Source: Planctomycetota bacterium (GTDB lineage Bacteria > Planctomycetota > UBA1135 > UBA2386). Taken from it: 38,122 bases of DNA. The translations under genes were made by a program, and so were the position numbers. Location of the stretch: assembly GCA_016873195.1 (NCBI GenBank), contig VGXW01000009.1, forward strand, positions 1 to 38,122, written 5' to 3'. Below are positions 24,219 to 32,055 of this stretch, in pieces. Under the pieces are notes generated by a model. The model searched no databases, was not told where the DNA came from, and saw nothing but the letters and a program-made list of their open reading frames with translations. Every line of letters begins with the position of its first letter. Position 1 is the first letter of the stretch.

Positions 24219-25763
24219 ATGGCGGAACCGGCGCGCGTAGGCATCGTCGACCTGGGTTCGAACGCGATCCGCTTCCTGTTCGCCGAGACGACCGGCGGCC
24301 AGCTCGCGATCCTCGAGAACCACCGCATCCCGGTTCGCCTCGGCCTCGACGTGTTCCATACGGGCCAGATCCCCGAAGCGACCATGTCGGCGACCGTGGA
24401 CGCGTTCCGGCGGTTCCGCGCCACCTGCGATCGCCTCGGCGTGCGCCACGTTCGCGCGATCGCGACCTCCGCGGTGCGCGAGGCGCGCAACCGCGACCTG
24501 CTGATCGACCGCATCCGGCAGGCGACCGACGTCGAGGTCGAGGTGATCTCGGGCACGCAGGAAGCCTACCTGCTGAAGCTCGCCATCGAGGCGCGCATCG
24601 ACCTGCGGCGCGGCCGGTCGTTGCTCGTCGACGTCGGCGGCGGCTCGGTCGAACTCGTGCTCGTCGACGCAGGCCAGGTCGCGAGCGCCGACTCCTACCG
24701 GCTCGGGGCCCTGCGCATGCTGGAGACCCTGGCCGGCGCCGAACGCGACGGCGAGCCGTTCGTCGACCTGATGGACAAGCACCTGCACAGCCTCGAGCGG
24801 CGCATCGGCGGCCGGTTCGAGGCCGGACCCGTCGACCGCTACGTCGCGGTCGGCGGCAACGTCGAGAGCCTCGTCGACCTGCTCGCGCCGAAGGGCGCCG
24901 TGCGGCGCCAGGACGGCGTGGAGGCCTGCGCGCTCGCGGACCTGCGCGCGGAGGTCATGGAGCTGGCCGCGATGCCGTTCGCCGAGCGCGTGCAGCGGCG
25001 CGGGCTCAAGGAGGACCGCGCGGACACGATCGTGCCCGCCGGCATCGTCTACGCGCGCCTCGGCGAACTCGCGGGGGCCGGCGCCGTGCTCGTGCCGCGG
25101 GTCGGCATCAAGGACGGGCTGCTCGCCGAGGTGGTCCGCGGCCACCGCGAGCCGTTCGCCGCGGAGGACCACGTCGACGTCGTGCTGTCGTCGTGCCGCG
25201 CGATGGGGCGCCGCTTCCACTTCGAGGCGGAGCACGCCGAGACGGTGCTCGAGCTCAGCCGCCAGATGTTCGACCAGACGCGCGAACTGCACGGGCTCGG
25301 CGGCCGCGCACGCGTGCTGCTCGAGGCGGGTGCGTTGCTGCACGACGTCGGCGTCGCGATCAACAACGACGGCCACCACAAGCACTCGCAGTACCTGATC
25401 GAGGCCACCGAACTCGTCGGCCTGTCGGAGGAAGAGCGCCACTTCGTGGCTCTGCTCGCGCGCTACCACCGCAAGGCGCCGCCCGGCCGCGAGCACGGGG
25501 AGTTCGCCGCGCTGCGCCGCCGCGAGCGGTCGATGCTCGAGCGGCTGGTCGCGCTGCTGCGGATCGCCGACGCGCTCGACCGCCAGCACGCGGGCGCCGT
25601 GCGCGGCATCGCCGTCGCGATCCGTGAAGGAACCGTGGAACTCCGGCCGATCCTCGGCAACGACCGCGACACGCGGTTGACGCTCGAGGCGCGCGCAGTG
25701 GCGGAGAAGGGCGCCCTGTTCGCGAGCCTGTTCGGCAAGGTGCCCAGACTCGTCGCCCCCTGA
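24219..25763 (+). CDS. Ppx/GppA phosphatase with C-terminal HD domain
   Basis: A 514-residue protein of the exopolyphosphatase/guanosine pentaphosphate phosphatase family, acting on polyphosphate or pppGpp. The ASKHA fold shows the phosphate-1 motif IVDLGSNAIRF (D11), the catalytic Glu in SGTQEAYLLK (E115), the phosphate-2 motif LLVDVGGGSVEL (D138), and VAVGGNVESL near 209. The C-terminal HD domain (about 315-470) has LLHDVGVAINNDGHHKHSQY with H375-D376 and further His residues, then ALLARYHRK and LLRIADALDR. ATG at 24219 lies eight bases after TAGCCT with no ribosome site, so it is probably leaderless. It is followed 20 bases later by CYTH-CHAD, which supports a polyphosphate role. Ppx versus GppA cannot be settled. 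Confidence 0.9.
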   Translation: MAEPARVGIVDLGSNAIRFLFAETTGGQLAILENHRIPVRLGLDVFHTGQIPEATMSATVDAFRRFRATCDRLGVRHVRAIATSAVREARNRDLLIDRIRQATDVEVEVISGTQEAYLLKLAIEARIDLRRGRSLLVDVGGGSVELVLVDAGQVASADSYRLGALRMLETLAGAERDGEPFVDLMDKHLHSLERRIGGRFEAGPVDRYVAVGGNVESLVDLLAPKGAVRRQDGVEACALADLRAEVMELAAMPFAERVQRRGLKEDRADTIVPAGIVYARLGELAGAGAVLVPRVGIKDGLLAEVVRGHREPFAAEDHVDVVLSSCRAMGRRFHFEAEHAETVLELSRQMFDQTRELHGLGGRARVLLEAGALLHDVGVAINNDGHHKHSQYLIEATELVGLSEEERHFVALLARYHRKAPPGREHGEFAALRRRERSMLERLVALLRIADALDRQHAGAVRGIAVAIREGTVELRPILGNDRDTRLTLEARAVAEKGALFASLFGKVPRLVAP

Positions 25764-25783
25764 CCCCGAGCGACGGACGGACC

Positions 25784-27400
25784 ATGCCCCCCGGCATCGA
25801 GACCGAGTTCAAGCTGCGCGCGACCACCTCGGTCGAAACCGCCAGGATCGATGCCGTCGTGCGCGAGGCTGGCTGTCCTTGCGAGGCGAGCGGCGCCGTC
25901 CGCCACCAGGACGTCTACCTCGACGACGAACGGCGTTCGCTGCTGGAGGCCGGCATCGGCCTGCGCCTGCGCGACGACCAGCGCGGGCGGCGCCTCTGCA
26001 GCAAGCGGCGCGCCGCCGGCGCCGGCGGCCTGTTCGTGCGCGAAGAGCTCGAGGCGGAGTGGCCCGGTGCCTACCTGCCGCGCACGGCGCAGGACCTGCC
26101 GTCCGAACTGCGCGACGCCGTGGAGCCGTTCGTGCTCGCGCGCCCCCTCGTGCCGTGGCTGCAACTCGACGTCGACCGCGAGGTCCGCCAGCTGGCCGCC
26201 GACGGCGGCGCGCGCGCCGAACTCGCGATCGACTTCGCCGTGGCCCGGGCGGGAGCGGCCGAGGCGCGGTTCACCGAGGTCGAGATCGAGGTCTTCGAGG
26301 ACGTTGCGACGTGGGAACGGCTGGCCGCGTTGCTGGCCACCAGGCTGCCGCTGCAGCCGGCCGAGGACGACAAGCCGGGCCACGCGCTGCACCTGCTCGG
26401 CCTCGCGCTGCCACCGGCCGCTGCGCCCGTGCCGCTGGCGCCGGAAGTGCCGACGGGCAGGGCGATCGCCGCGATCGCCGCCGCCGAGCTGCGGGCGCTG
26501 CGCGAGGCCGAGGTCCTGGTACGCAGCCGCGACGAGGCCGAGCCGGTGCACGCGATGCGGGTGGCGCTGCGGCGGCTGCGCGCGGTCGCGCGCGCGTTCC
26601 GCGCGCTCTGGCCGGAGCCGGAGGCGCGCTGGCTGCTCGAAACGCTGGCGGCCACCGCGCGCCGTCTCGGACCCGTGCGCGACCTCGACGTCATGCGCGA
26701 CGAACTGCCCGAGGCGATCGCCGCGCTGCCCGCCGGACTCGCCGCCACGGCGGAGGCAGCGCAGACCTGGCTGCTGGCGCACTGCCTCGCCGCCCGGACG
26801 GAGCTGCGCGAGTGGCTGCGTTGCCCCGAACGCCTGCAACAGGAGGAGCAGCTGCGGCGCCTGCTCGCGGCGGCCGGCCCGACCGGCCTCGCCACCGAAC
26901 CCGTCGGCAACGCCGCGCGATCGCGGCTCGCCGCAGCGGCCGAACGGGTGCGCCAGCTCGGCGAGCAGATCCCCGCCGACCTGCCGACCGGACCGCTGCA
27001 CGAACTGCGCATCGCCTGCAAGCGCCTGCGCTACCTCGCGGAGCACTTCGCGGCGCTGCTCGGCCAGCGCGTGCCGAAAGCCAAGGGAGCCCTCGCCCGG
27101 CTGCAGCAGGCGCTCGGCAGGGTCTGCGACCACGAGGTGGCCGCGGGCCGGCTGCTCGACTGGCTGCCGGCCATCGCCGCCGAGAGCCAGGACGGGATCC
27201 TGCTCGCGGCCGCGGTCGGGGGGCTTGCGACCCGCCATCACCGGGCCGCGAAGAAGGCCCGCCGGCGGGCCGCCCGCCAGCTCGCGGGATTCCTGGACCA
27301 CAAGGCCTGGAAGGCGTGGAAACGGCGCCGCAGCGAGGAGTCGCATGACGCCAAGATGGCATATGGGTGCCAAGATGGCTTGATCCAGCCGAAAGAATGA
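25784..27400 (+). CDS. CYTH and CHAD domain protein
   Basis: A 538-residue protein. The CYTH domain (about 1-195) has the ExExK signature E6-T-E8-F-K10, then GIGLRLRDDQRGRRLCSKRR and the acidic strand FTEVEIEVFED typical of triphosphate tunnel enzymes. The CHAD domain (about 225-515) is helical with repeated HxxR-x(6)-R motifs: VHAMRVALRRLRAVARAFR and LHELRIACKRLRYLAEHF. CHAD binds inorganic polyphosphate, and CYTH enzymes hydrolyse triphosphates, so this fits the upstream Ppx/GppA gene. The C-terminal 20 residues (from EESHDAKMA) come from a lower-GC patch with an 11-bp direct repeat and do not look like part of the CHAD fold. It starts 20 bases after ppx/gppA. Confidence 0.9.
   Translation: MPPGIETEFKLRATTSVETARIDAVVREAGCPCEASGAVRHQDVYLDDERRSLLEAGIGLRLRDDQRGRRLCSKRRAAGAGGLFVREELEAEWPGAYLPRTAQDLPSELRDAVEPFVLARPLVPWLQLDVDREVRQLAADGGARAELAIDFAVARAGAAEARFTEVEIEVFEDVATWERLAALLATRLPLQPAEDDKPGHALHLLGLALPPAAAPVPLAPEVPTGRAIAAIAAAELRALREAEVLVRSRDEAEPVHAMRVALRRLRAVARAFRALWPEPEARWLLETLAATARRLGPVRDLDVMRDELPEAIAALPAGLAATAEAAQTWLLAHCLAARTELREWLRCPERLQQEEQLRRLLAAAGPTGLATEPVGNAARSRLAAAAERVRQLGEQIPADLPTGPLHELRIACKRLRYLAEHFAALLGQRVPKAKGALARLQQALGRVCDHEVAAGRLLDWLPAIAAESQDGILLAAAVGGLATRHHRAAKKARRRAARQLAGFLDHKAWKAWKRRRSEESHDAKMAYGCQDGLIQPKE
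27350..27379. repeat. Direct repeat GCCAAGATGGC x2
   Basis: Two exact 11-base copies (27350-27360 and 27369-27379) lie 19 bases apart, about two DNA helical turns. Each unit is itself a short inverted repeat (GCCA-AGA-TGGC). They overlap the end of the CHAD gene and lie about 145-175 bases before the hsp20 start, so they could be an operator. Confidence 0.6.
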
Positions 27401-27427
27401 ACGATCAGAGAACCCGTAGATCATTTC

Positions 27428-27454
27428 TTGGAGCAGTTTTACGTTCGCTACTAC
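27428..27454 (+). promoter_or_regulatory. Candidate hsp20 promoter
   Basis: The 123 bases before hsp20 are clearly less GC-rich than the rest of the window. A TTGGAG (27428-27433) followed after 15 bases by TACTAC (27449-27454) is the best pair I see, but spacing is short. No CIRCE element and no clear heat-shock sigma (CCCCAT-type) box is visible. Confidence 0.3.
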
Positions 27455-27523
27455 CAAACTGGCATCCTCGGCATCGGCCTTGCACCCACGGTGGCAACAA
27501 CCAACCAAGAGGTGCAAGGAACC

Positions 27524-27967
27524 ATGCAGAAGAACCAGAACAACCCCCCGGCCCCGCAGTCCCGCGACCCGTTCCAGAGCCTGATCGGCCGCCTGTTCGG
27601 CGACGCCCTGCAGGAGTTCTACGGGACTCCCGAGGCCAACCAGCCGCCGCGCACGAACATCGCCGAGACCGAGACCGCCTACGAGCTCGAGTTCGAGCTG
27701 CCGGGCGTCGTGGAGAAGGACATCCAGGTGCAGATGCACGACCACGTGCTGACCGTGACGGCCGAGCGGCAGGATGCGCGCGACGTCCAGGGCAAGCGCT
27801 GGCACCGCGTCGAACACCGCTACGGCCAGTACACGCGCACGATCGCGCTGCCACAGGACGCGACGAGCGCGGGCATCGAAGCGGTCTACAAGCAGGGTCT
27901 GCTGACGGTGACCGTGCCGAAGGCGCCCGAGTCGCGGCCGACCCGGATCCAGGTGCGCTCGGTCTGA
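27524..27967 (+). CDS. Hsp20/alpha-crystallin small heat-shock protein
   Basis: A 147-residue ATP-independent holdase. A short N-terminal region (FQSLIGRLFGDALQEFYG) precedes the alpha-crystallin domain at about 42-140: NIAETETAYELEFELPGVVE, KDIQVQMHDHVLTVTAER, FTRTIALP-like YTRTIALPQDA, and the terminal signature YKQGLLTVTVPKA. A short tail follows. The ATG at 27524 has AAGGA five bases upstream. It stands alone behind a lower-GC upstream region and is followed by dtd, which appears to have its own promoter. Confidence 0.93.
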   Translation: MQKNQNNPPAPQSRDPFQSLIGRLFGDALQEFYGTPEANQPPRTNIAETETAYELEFELPGVVEKDIQVQMHDHVLTVTAERQDARDVQGKRWHRVEHRYGQYTRTIALPQDATSAGIEAVYKQGLLTVTVPKAPESRPTRIQVRSV

Positions 27968-27998
27968 ACCACCCGTCGCCGCAGCCGTCCGGCCGGCG

Positions 27999-28004
27999 TA
28001 GGCT
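27999..28004 (+). promoter_or_regulatory. -10-like box TAGGCT of dtd
   Basis: TAGGCT ends six bases before GTG at 28011 and suggests that dtd is transcribed independently of hsp20, 43 bases upstream. Confidence 0.45.
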
Positions 28005-28010
28005 CTGCGC

Positions 28011-28490
28011 GTGATCACCCTGGTGCAGCGCGTGCAGAAGGCCCGCGTGACGGTCGACGGCGCGGTGGTCGGCGCGATCGACCGCGGCCTCCTGCTGTTC
28101 GTCGGCGTCGAGGCCGGCGACACGGCAGCCGACGCCGACACCACGGCGAAGAAACTCGCGGGGCTGCGCGTCTTCCCGGGTCGCACGCCGATGGACCTGA
28201 CGCTCGCGGACGTCGGCGGCGGTTGCCTCGTGATCAGCCAGTTCACGCTCGCCGCGGAACTGCGGCACGGCAACCGTCCCGACTTCACGGACGCCGCACC
28301 GCCCGCGCCGGCCGAAGCGCTCTACGCGCGCGTCGCCGCGCAGCTCGCCAGCGCCGGACTGCCGGTCGCGACCGGGCGGTTCGGCGCGGCGATGCTGGTC
28401 GAGTCGTGCAACGACGGGCCGGTGAGCCTGCTGCTGACGGTGCGCGGCGGCAAGGTCGTGCCGCGTCCTTCCCCCGGCCCCGGCGCCTGA
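28011..28490 (+). CDS. dtd: D-aminoacyl-tRNA deacylase
   Basis: A 159-residue enzyme that hydrolyses D-aminoacyl-tRNAs (and Gly-tRNA-Ala) during translation quality control. Characteristic sequence: MITLVQRVQKARVTVDG, GLLLFVGVEAGD, KLAGLRVFPG, the catalytic SQFTL motif, GNRPDFTDAAPP, and the second motif NDGPVSLLL, where the usual form is N-x-G-P-V-T. The Thr-to-Ser change at that site is conservative. GTG at 28011 starts exactly at the family N-terminus and lies six bases after TAGGCT, so the mRNA may be leaderless. The C-terminal PRPSPGPGA is an extra short tail. Confidence 0.93.
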   Translation: MITLVQRVQKARVTVDGAVVGAIDRGLLLFVGVEAGDTAADADTTAKKLAGLRVFPGRTPMDLTLADVGGGCLVISQFTLAAELRHGNRPDFTDAAPPAPAEALYARVAAQLASAGLPVATGRFGAAMLVESCNDGPVSLLLTVRGGKVVPRPSPGPGA

Positions 28491-28512
28491 ACGCGGGGCC
28501 GCGGCGCCGGAC

Positions 28513-29370
28513 TCACGCTAGGCCCAGGTCGTCCATGTCCTCTTCCTCGAAGCCGAGGTAGTGGCCGAGTTCGTGCCACAAGGTGATGCGGATCTGCTCG
28601 ACGAGGTCGGCCTCGTCCTGTGCCAGGCGCTCGAGGTTGCGCTGGAACAGGTAGATCGTGTTGGGCCGGGTCTGCAGGCCCGCCAGTTCGGCCGTCTCGG
28701 GCAGCGACACGCCGTCGAACAGGCCGAGGATGTCCGGCGCGAGGTCGGCCTTGCCGCCGTCGGCGACCAACGACTCGTGCGGCAGGTCCTGCACGACGAC
28801 GGGCACACGGTGCAGGCACTGGCGGAACTGCCGCGGCAGCTTGCGCGCCGCCTTGCGCACCTCGCGGTCGAACTCGGCGCGCGTGAACCGGTGCGGCTTC
28901 GGGTACTTCTCGGGCGCCGTCGCCGCCGCGAGGTCGAAGCACGCGTCGGCCGCCGCGAAGTCGCCGCGCCGCTCGAGCAGCAGGCCCTGCACGACGTGGC
29001 TGTCGGGAATCGCGTCCGGCAGCTCGCGCGCGGCGGCCGCGGCGCGCTCGGCCTCCGCGAACCGCCACTGCAGGTAGAGCGCCATCGCGAACCAGCACCG
29101 CGACGAGGCGCAGTCGGGATCCTGCGCCAGCACGGCCCTGAACCGCCGCTCGGCTTCGACCGCGTTGCCGACGGCGAGGTGCGCGTCGCCGGCGAGGAAG
29201 TTCAGGTCCAGCTGGTTGCCCTCCCCCTTGGCCACGGCCTCGTCGATCGCCGCCAGCGCATCCTCGTAGCGCTCCTCCTCGAGCATCGCCTCGATGCGCA
29301 CGACCACGGCGTCGCGGCCGGCCTGCTGGTCGGTGTCGGGTGGCACGATGCCTTCGGGTTCGAGTTCCAT
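28513..29370 (-). CDS. TPR protein with zincin metallopeptidase domain (PF06262-like)
   Basis: A 285-residue protein. Residues about 20-155 form TPR-like helical pairs (YEDALAAIDEAVAKGEGN, FLAGDAHLAVGNAVEAERRF, CFDLAAATAPEKY). The C-terminal part (about 165-285) is a minimal metallopeptidase domain: FTRAEFDREVRKAARKLP, VPVVVQDLPHE, LGLFDGVSLPE, NTIYLFQRNLERL, and LVEQIRITLWHELGHYLGFE with the HExxH zinc site and a downstream Glu. Stand-alone zincins of this type are about 110-130 residues, so this is a TPR fusion. TAGGCT lies 18 bases before the ATG at 29370. The substrate is unknown. It converges with dtd across 22 bases. Confidence 0.82.
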   Translation of the reverse strand: MELEPEGIVPPDTDQQAGRDAVVVRIEAMLEEERYEDALAAIDEAVAKGEGNQLDLNFLAGDAHLAVGNAVEAERRFRAVLAQDPDCASSRCWFAMALYLQWRFAEAERAAAAARELPDAIPDSHVVQGLLLERRGDFAAADACFDLAAATAPEKYPKPHRFTRAEFDREVRKAARKLPRQFRQCLHRVPVVVQDLPHESLVADGGKADLAPDILGLFDGVSLPETAELAGLQTRPNTIYLFQRNLERLAQDEADLVEQIRITLWHELGHYLGFEEEDMDDLGLA

Positions 29371-29544
29371 GTCGTCGGGCAGGCCGAGAGCCTAGCCCAC
29401 GGCCCGCAGCGGGCACCAGGACGGGGCCGAAGAGCCCGCTTGCCGGAGCGACGCGAGCAGGTTCCGCTGCCACTCATGCCGCAGCACCGGGCGCGGGCCG
29501 GGGGCCCCCGGCCGACGCGCGCGTTGTCCGGCCCTGGAGGACGC

Positions 29545-29988
29545 ATGCCCACGTTCCGCCGCATCGTCTGCCCGACCGACTTCTCGGTCACCGCGCGCCG
29601 CGCCTGCGACTACGCCGCGGAGATCGCGCGCACCTTCGCCGCCGAGGTGATCCTGCTGCACGTGGTCCCGCAGCTCGACTACCCGATGCGCAGCTTCGGC
29701 ATGGCGGTCGCGGACCCGCACCTGCACGAAGAACTGGGTCGGCGGGCCCGCGAAGTGCTCGCCACCGAGACGCAGCGCCTCGACCCGGCCACCCGGATCG
29801 TCACCGAGGTGCGCGAGGGCGTCGTGCACGAGCAGATCATCGCCTGCGCGAAGGCCCACGAGGCCGACCTGATCGTGATGGGGACGCACGGGCACACCGG
29901 GCTCGCCCACTTCGTGCTCGGCAGCACCACGGAGCGCGTCGTGCGGATGGCGCAGTGCCCGGTGCTGACCGTGCGCACGCCGGGTTGA
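29545..29988 (+). CDS. Universal stress protein (UspA family)
   Basis: A 147-residue single Usp domain. It begins with the usual strand RRIVCPTDFSVTARRACDYA with the ATP-contacting Asp, has VILLHVVPQ, and ends with the nucleotide loop MGTHGHTGLAHFVLGSTTER and CPVLTVRTP, the G-2x-G-9x-G-(S/T) signature of ATP-binding Usp proteins. GGAGG is seven bases upstream of the ATG at 29545. It converges with the response-regulator gene, separated by repeat B. Usp genes are often induced by energy or oxygen stress, which fits the adjacent oxygen-sensing region. Confidence 0.93.
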   Translation: MPTFRRIVCPTDFSVTARRACDYAAEIARTFAAEVILLHVVPQLDYPMRSFGMAVADPHLHEELGRRAREVLATETQRLDPATRIVTEVREGVVHEQIIACAKAHEADLIVMGTHGHTGLAHFVLGSTTERVVRMAQCPVLTVRTPG

Positions 29989-30005
29989 TCGATCGGCCGG
30001 GCGAC

Positions 30006-30081
30006 GGCCCCCGCCGCAGCGGCGCCCGCGTGCGTGGCTTCGCCGGTTGCAGGTCGCCGCGTGGCGGCGGTGGGCAGCTCA
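30006..30081 (-). repeat. Intergenic hairpin repeat, copy B
   Basis: A 76-base copy beginning at the TGA of the response-regulator gene (minus strand). It matches copy C at 66 of 76 positions by hand count. Hairpin 1 is CGCCGC-CAC-GCGGCG and hairpin 2 is CGCCG-CTG-CGGCG. It sits between the convergent uspA-like and response-regulator genes. Next to it, at 29995-30009, is a further small hairpin (GGCCG/CGGCC) that may end the uspA transcript. Confidence 0.88.
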
Positions 30082-30744
30082 GACGTTCAGCAGTCCCTCG
30101 CGGATCGCGAGCCGCGCGAGTTCGGCCGCCGAATGGCAGTCGAGCTTGCGCTGCAGGTTCTCGCGGTGCTTCTTGACGGTGCCCAGCGACAGGCCGAGCA
30201 GGGCCGCGACTTCCTTGTTGGCCTTGCCGAGCGCCAGCAGCTGGAACACCTCGCGCTCGCGCGGCGTCAGCACGGCCAGCGCGCTCGACTCGTTGGGCTG
30301 CGGCGTGTCGCCGCGCACGGCGCGGGCCATGATCCCGTTGGCCACCTTGGGCGACAGGTAGGAATCGCCGCGGCGGATCGACTCGATCGCCAGGGCCAGT
30401 TCCTCGGGCTCGCTGTCCTTCGACAGGTACCCGTCGGCGCCGGCCTGCAGCGCCTGCTGCACGAACTTCATGCCCTCGTGCTGCGAGGCCATCAGCACGC
30501 GCGACTGCGGCGAGGCCTTCTTCAGCGGCCCCACCGCGTCGATGCCCGACAGGCCCGGCATCGTGATGTCGAGCACGACCACGTCGGGGCGCAGCTTCTG
30601 CACGAGGTCGATGCCGGCGCGCGCGTCGCCTGCGTCGCCGACGACCCGGAAGTGCGCGACGCGTTCGAGCAGCGACTTGAACGCCGCGCGCACGATCGCC
30701 TGGTCGTCGATGAGCACGATGGTGATCGACTGCTTGTCGGTCAT
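30079..30744 (-). CDS. NarL/FixJ-family response regulator
   Basis: A 221-residue two-domain regulator. The receiver domain (1-120) has acidic pair D13-D14, the phospho-acceptor D59 (VVVLDITMPG), S87 and K109 (GYLSKDSEP). The LuxR-type HTH at about 153-215 reads LTPREREVFQLLALGKANKE, VAALLGLSLGTVKKHRENLQ, RKL. GGAG lies nine bases before the ATG at 30744. It lies 100 bases downstream of the REC-histidine kinase on the same strand and near the FixL-like kinase, so it is the probable DNA-binding output of this signalling group. The targets are unknown; the cco operon is the natural candidate. Confidence 0.92.
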   Translation of the reverse strand: MTDKQSITIVLIDDQAIVRAAFKSLLERVAHFRVVGDAGDARAGIDLVQKLRPDVVVLDITMPGLSGIDAVGPLKKASPQSRVLMASQHEGMKFVQQALQAGADGYLSKDSEPEELALAIESIRRGDSYLSPKVANGIMARAVRGDTPQPNESSALAVLTPREREVFQLLALGKANKEVAALLGLSLGTVKKHRENLQRKLDCHSAAELARLAIREGLLNV

Positions 30745-30844
30745 GGTGGGTTCTCCGTGAACCAGCTGGGATGGGCACTCCACCGGAAGTGGACATCCCG
30801 CGCCAGCGTTGTCCGGTGTATTCGCAGGACCGCCACGGTCTTCC

Positions 30845-31915
30845 TCAGGTCGCGGACCCGGGTCCGAGTTCGATGCGGAAGCAGGCGCCGGCGCCGGGCC
30901 GATCGGCGAGGCGGATCGAGCCGCCGTGCGACTCGACGACCTTGCGGCAGTAGGCGAGGCCGATGCCGGTCCCATAGTCCTTCGAACTGCGGAAGGGCTT
31001 GAAGATTTCGTCGCGCTGGTTGCTCGGCACGCCCGGGCCATCGTCCTCGACCTCGACCACCAGCGCTTCCCTCTCGCGCGTGGCCACGACCTCGACGTGC
31101 CCGTTGCCGTTGCAGGCCTCCCCCGCGTTGCGCAGCAGGTTGGTGACCACGTCGCCGAACAGCTGGGGATCGACCCTCGCCCGGAGACCCGGCTCGCTAC
31201 GCACTTCGACCGACATGCCGGCCATCACGGGCAGCGCACCGACCTCGCGCACGCAGCGGTCGAGCAGTTCGGCCAGGTCGGTGTCCTGGAACTGCAGCTT
31301 CAGGGGTTTGGCGAACGACAGGGTCTGGCCGAGCATGCGCTCGATCTTGTTGAGGTTGCCGATGAACTCCTCGACGAGCACGCGGTCCTCGACGCCGAGC
31401 TTCTCGCCGACGGCGCGCAGGGCATGGCGAAGACTCGTGATCGGCGTGCGGATCTCGTGGGTCAGCACCGACGCCGACTCGCCGAGCAGCGCGAGGTTCT
31501 TCAGCACCTGCATCTCCATCTGCCGCGCCTGGTCGCGCTCGCGCAGCAGTTGCACGTGCCGGAGGCCCCGCGACACGGCTTCGAGCAGTTTGTCCTTGGT
31601 GACCGGCTTGCTGATGTAGTCGAACGCGCCGCGGCGCACGGCCTCCGAAGCGGTCTCGAGATTCGGTTCCCCCGTGATCAGGATCACCGGCTCCTGGCAC
31701 TGGCGCACCTCGACCACTTCGCGCAGCACCTTCATGCCGTCGAACTCCGGCATCACGATGTCCGTGACGAGCACCTCGAACCGGCCCGGGCGCAGGTGGT
31801 CCGCAACGTCTGCGAAGCTGGCGCCGCGGACGACGTGGTGGCCCTGGTGCTCGAGGAACCTCGCCAGCGTCTGCAGCAGGCGCGCCTCGTCGTCGATCAG
31901 TACGATCCGTGCCAT
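30845..31915 (-). CDS. REC-domain sensor histidine kinase
   Basis: A 356-residue soluble protein with no sensory or membrane segment. The N-terminal receiver domain (1-120) has D8-D9, phospho-acceptor D52 (VTDIVMPEFDG), T81 and K103. A coiled-coil linker (about 120-145) leads to HisKA with H153 (LTHEIRTPITSLRHAL), then HATPase_c with N box NLLRNAGEAC, G1 VEDDGPGVP, F box FKPFRSSKD and G2 GTGIGLAYC. A receiver placed before the kinase core usually makes kinase activity depend on phosphorylation by another kinase, so it may receive phosphate from the divergent FixL-like kinase. The ATG at 31915 coincides with the start of the receiver fold. Confidence 0.9.
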   Translation of the reverse strand: MARIVLIDDEARLLQTLARFLEHQGHHVVRGASFADVADHLRPGRFEVLVTDIVMPEFDGMKVLREVVEVRQCQEPVILITGEPNLETASEAVRRGAFDYISKPVTKDKLLEAVSRGLRHVQLLRERDQARQMEMQVLKNLALLGESASVLTHEIRTPITSLRHALRAVGEKLGVEDRVLVEEFIGNLNKIERMLGQTLSFAKPLKLQFQDTDLAELLDRCVREVGALPVMAGMSVEVRSEPGLRARVDPQLFGDVVTNLLRNAGEACNGNGHVEVVATREREALVVEVEDDGPGVPSNQRDEIFKPFRSSKDYGTGIGLAYCRKVVESHGGSIRLADRPGAGACFRIELGPGSAT

Positions 31916-31970
31916 GAGGGAGGGGCCGACGCGCCCCGGCGCGCGGATGGGAGCATTGTGGTGGCCCATT

Positions 31971-31989
31971 GGACAGGTTCGTGGTGTCC
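31971..31989. promoter_or_regulatory. Candidate operator GGACA-N9-TGTCC
   Basis: An inverted repeat in the 140-base divergent spacer between the two kinases, with one more TGTCC at 31992-31996. A similar pair with wider spacing (GGACA 30791-30795, TGTCC 30810-30814) lies upstream of the response-regulator gene. The half-sites are only 5 bases, so chance is possible. Confidence 0.25.
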
Positions 31990-32043
31990 CTTGTCCGTAC
32001 TCGGAGTGCAGTTTTGTCGTAGGGAAGCGCCCGCCGACCCTGC

Positions 32044-32049
32044 TGTAAT
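32044..32049 (+). promoter_or_regulatory. -10 box TGTAAT of the fixL-like gene
   Basis: TGTAAT, one base from TATAAT, ends six bases before ATG at 32056, the leaderless spacing. Confidence 0.45.
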
Positions 32050-32055
32050 GCCCGG

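Noticed and set aside
27401-27523. CIRCE or heat-shock sigma promoter before hsp20
   Set aside because: Neither TTAGCACTC/GAGTGCTAA nor a CCCCAT-type -10 is visible; only a weak TTGGAG/TACTAC pair.
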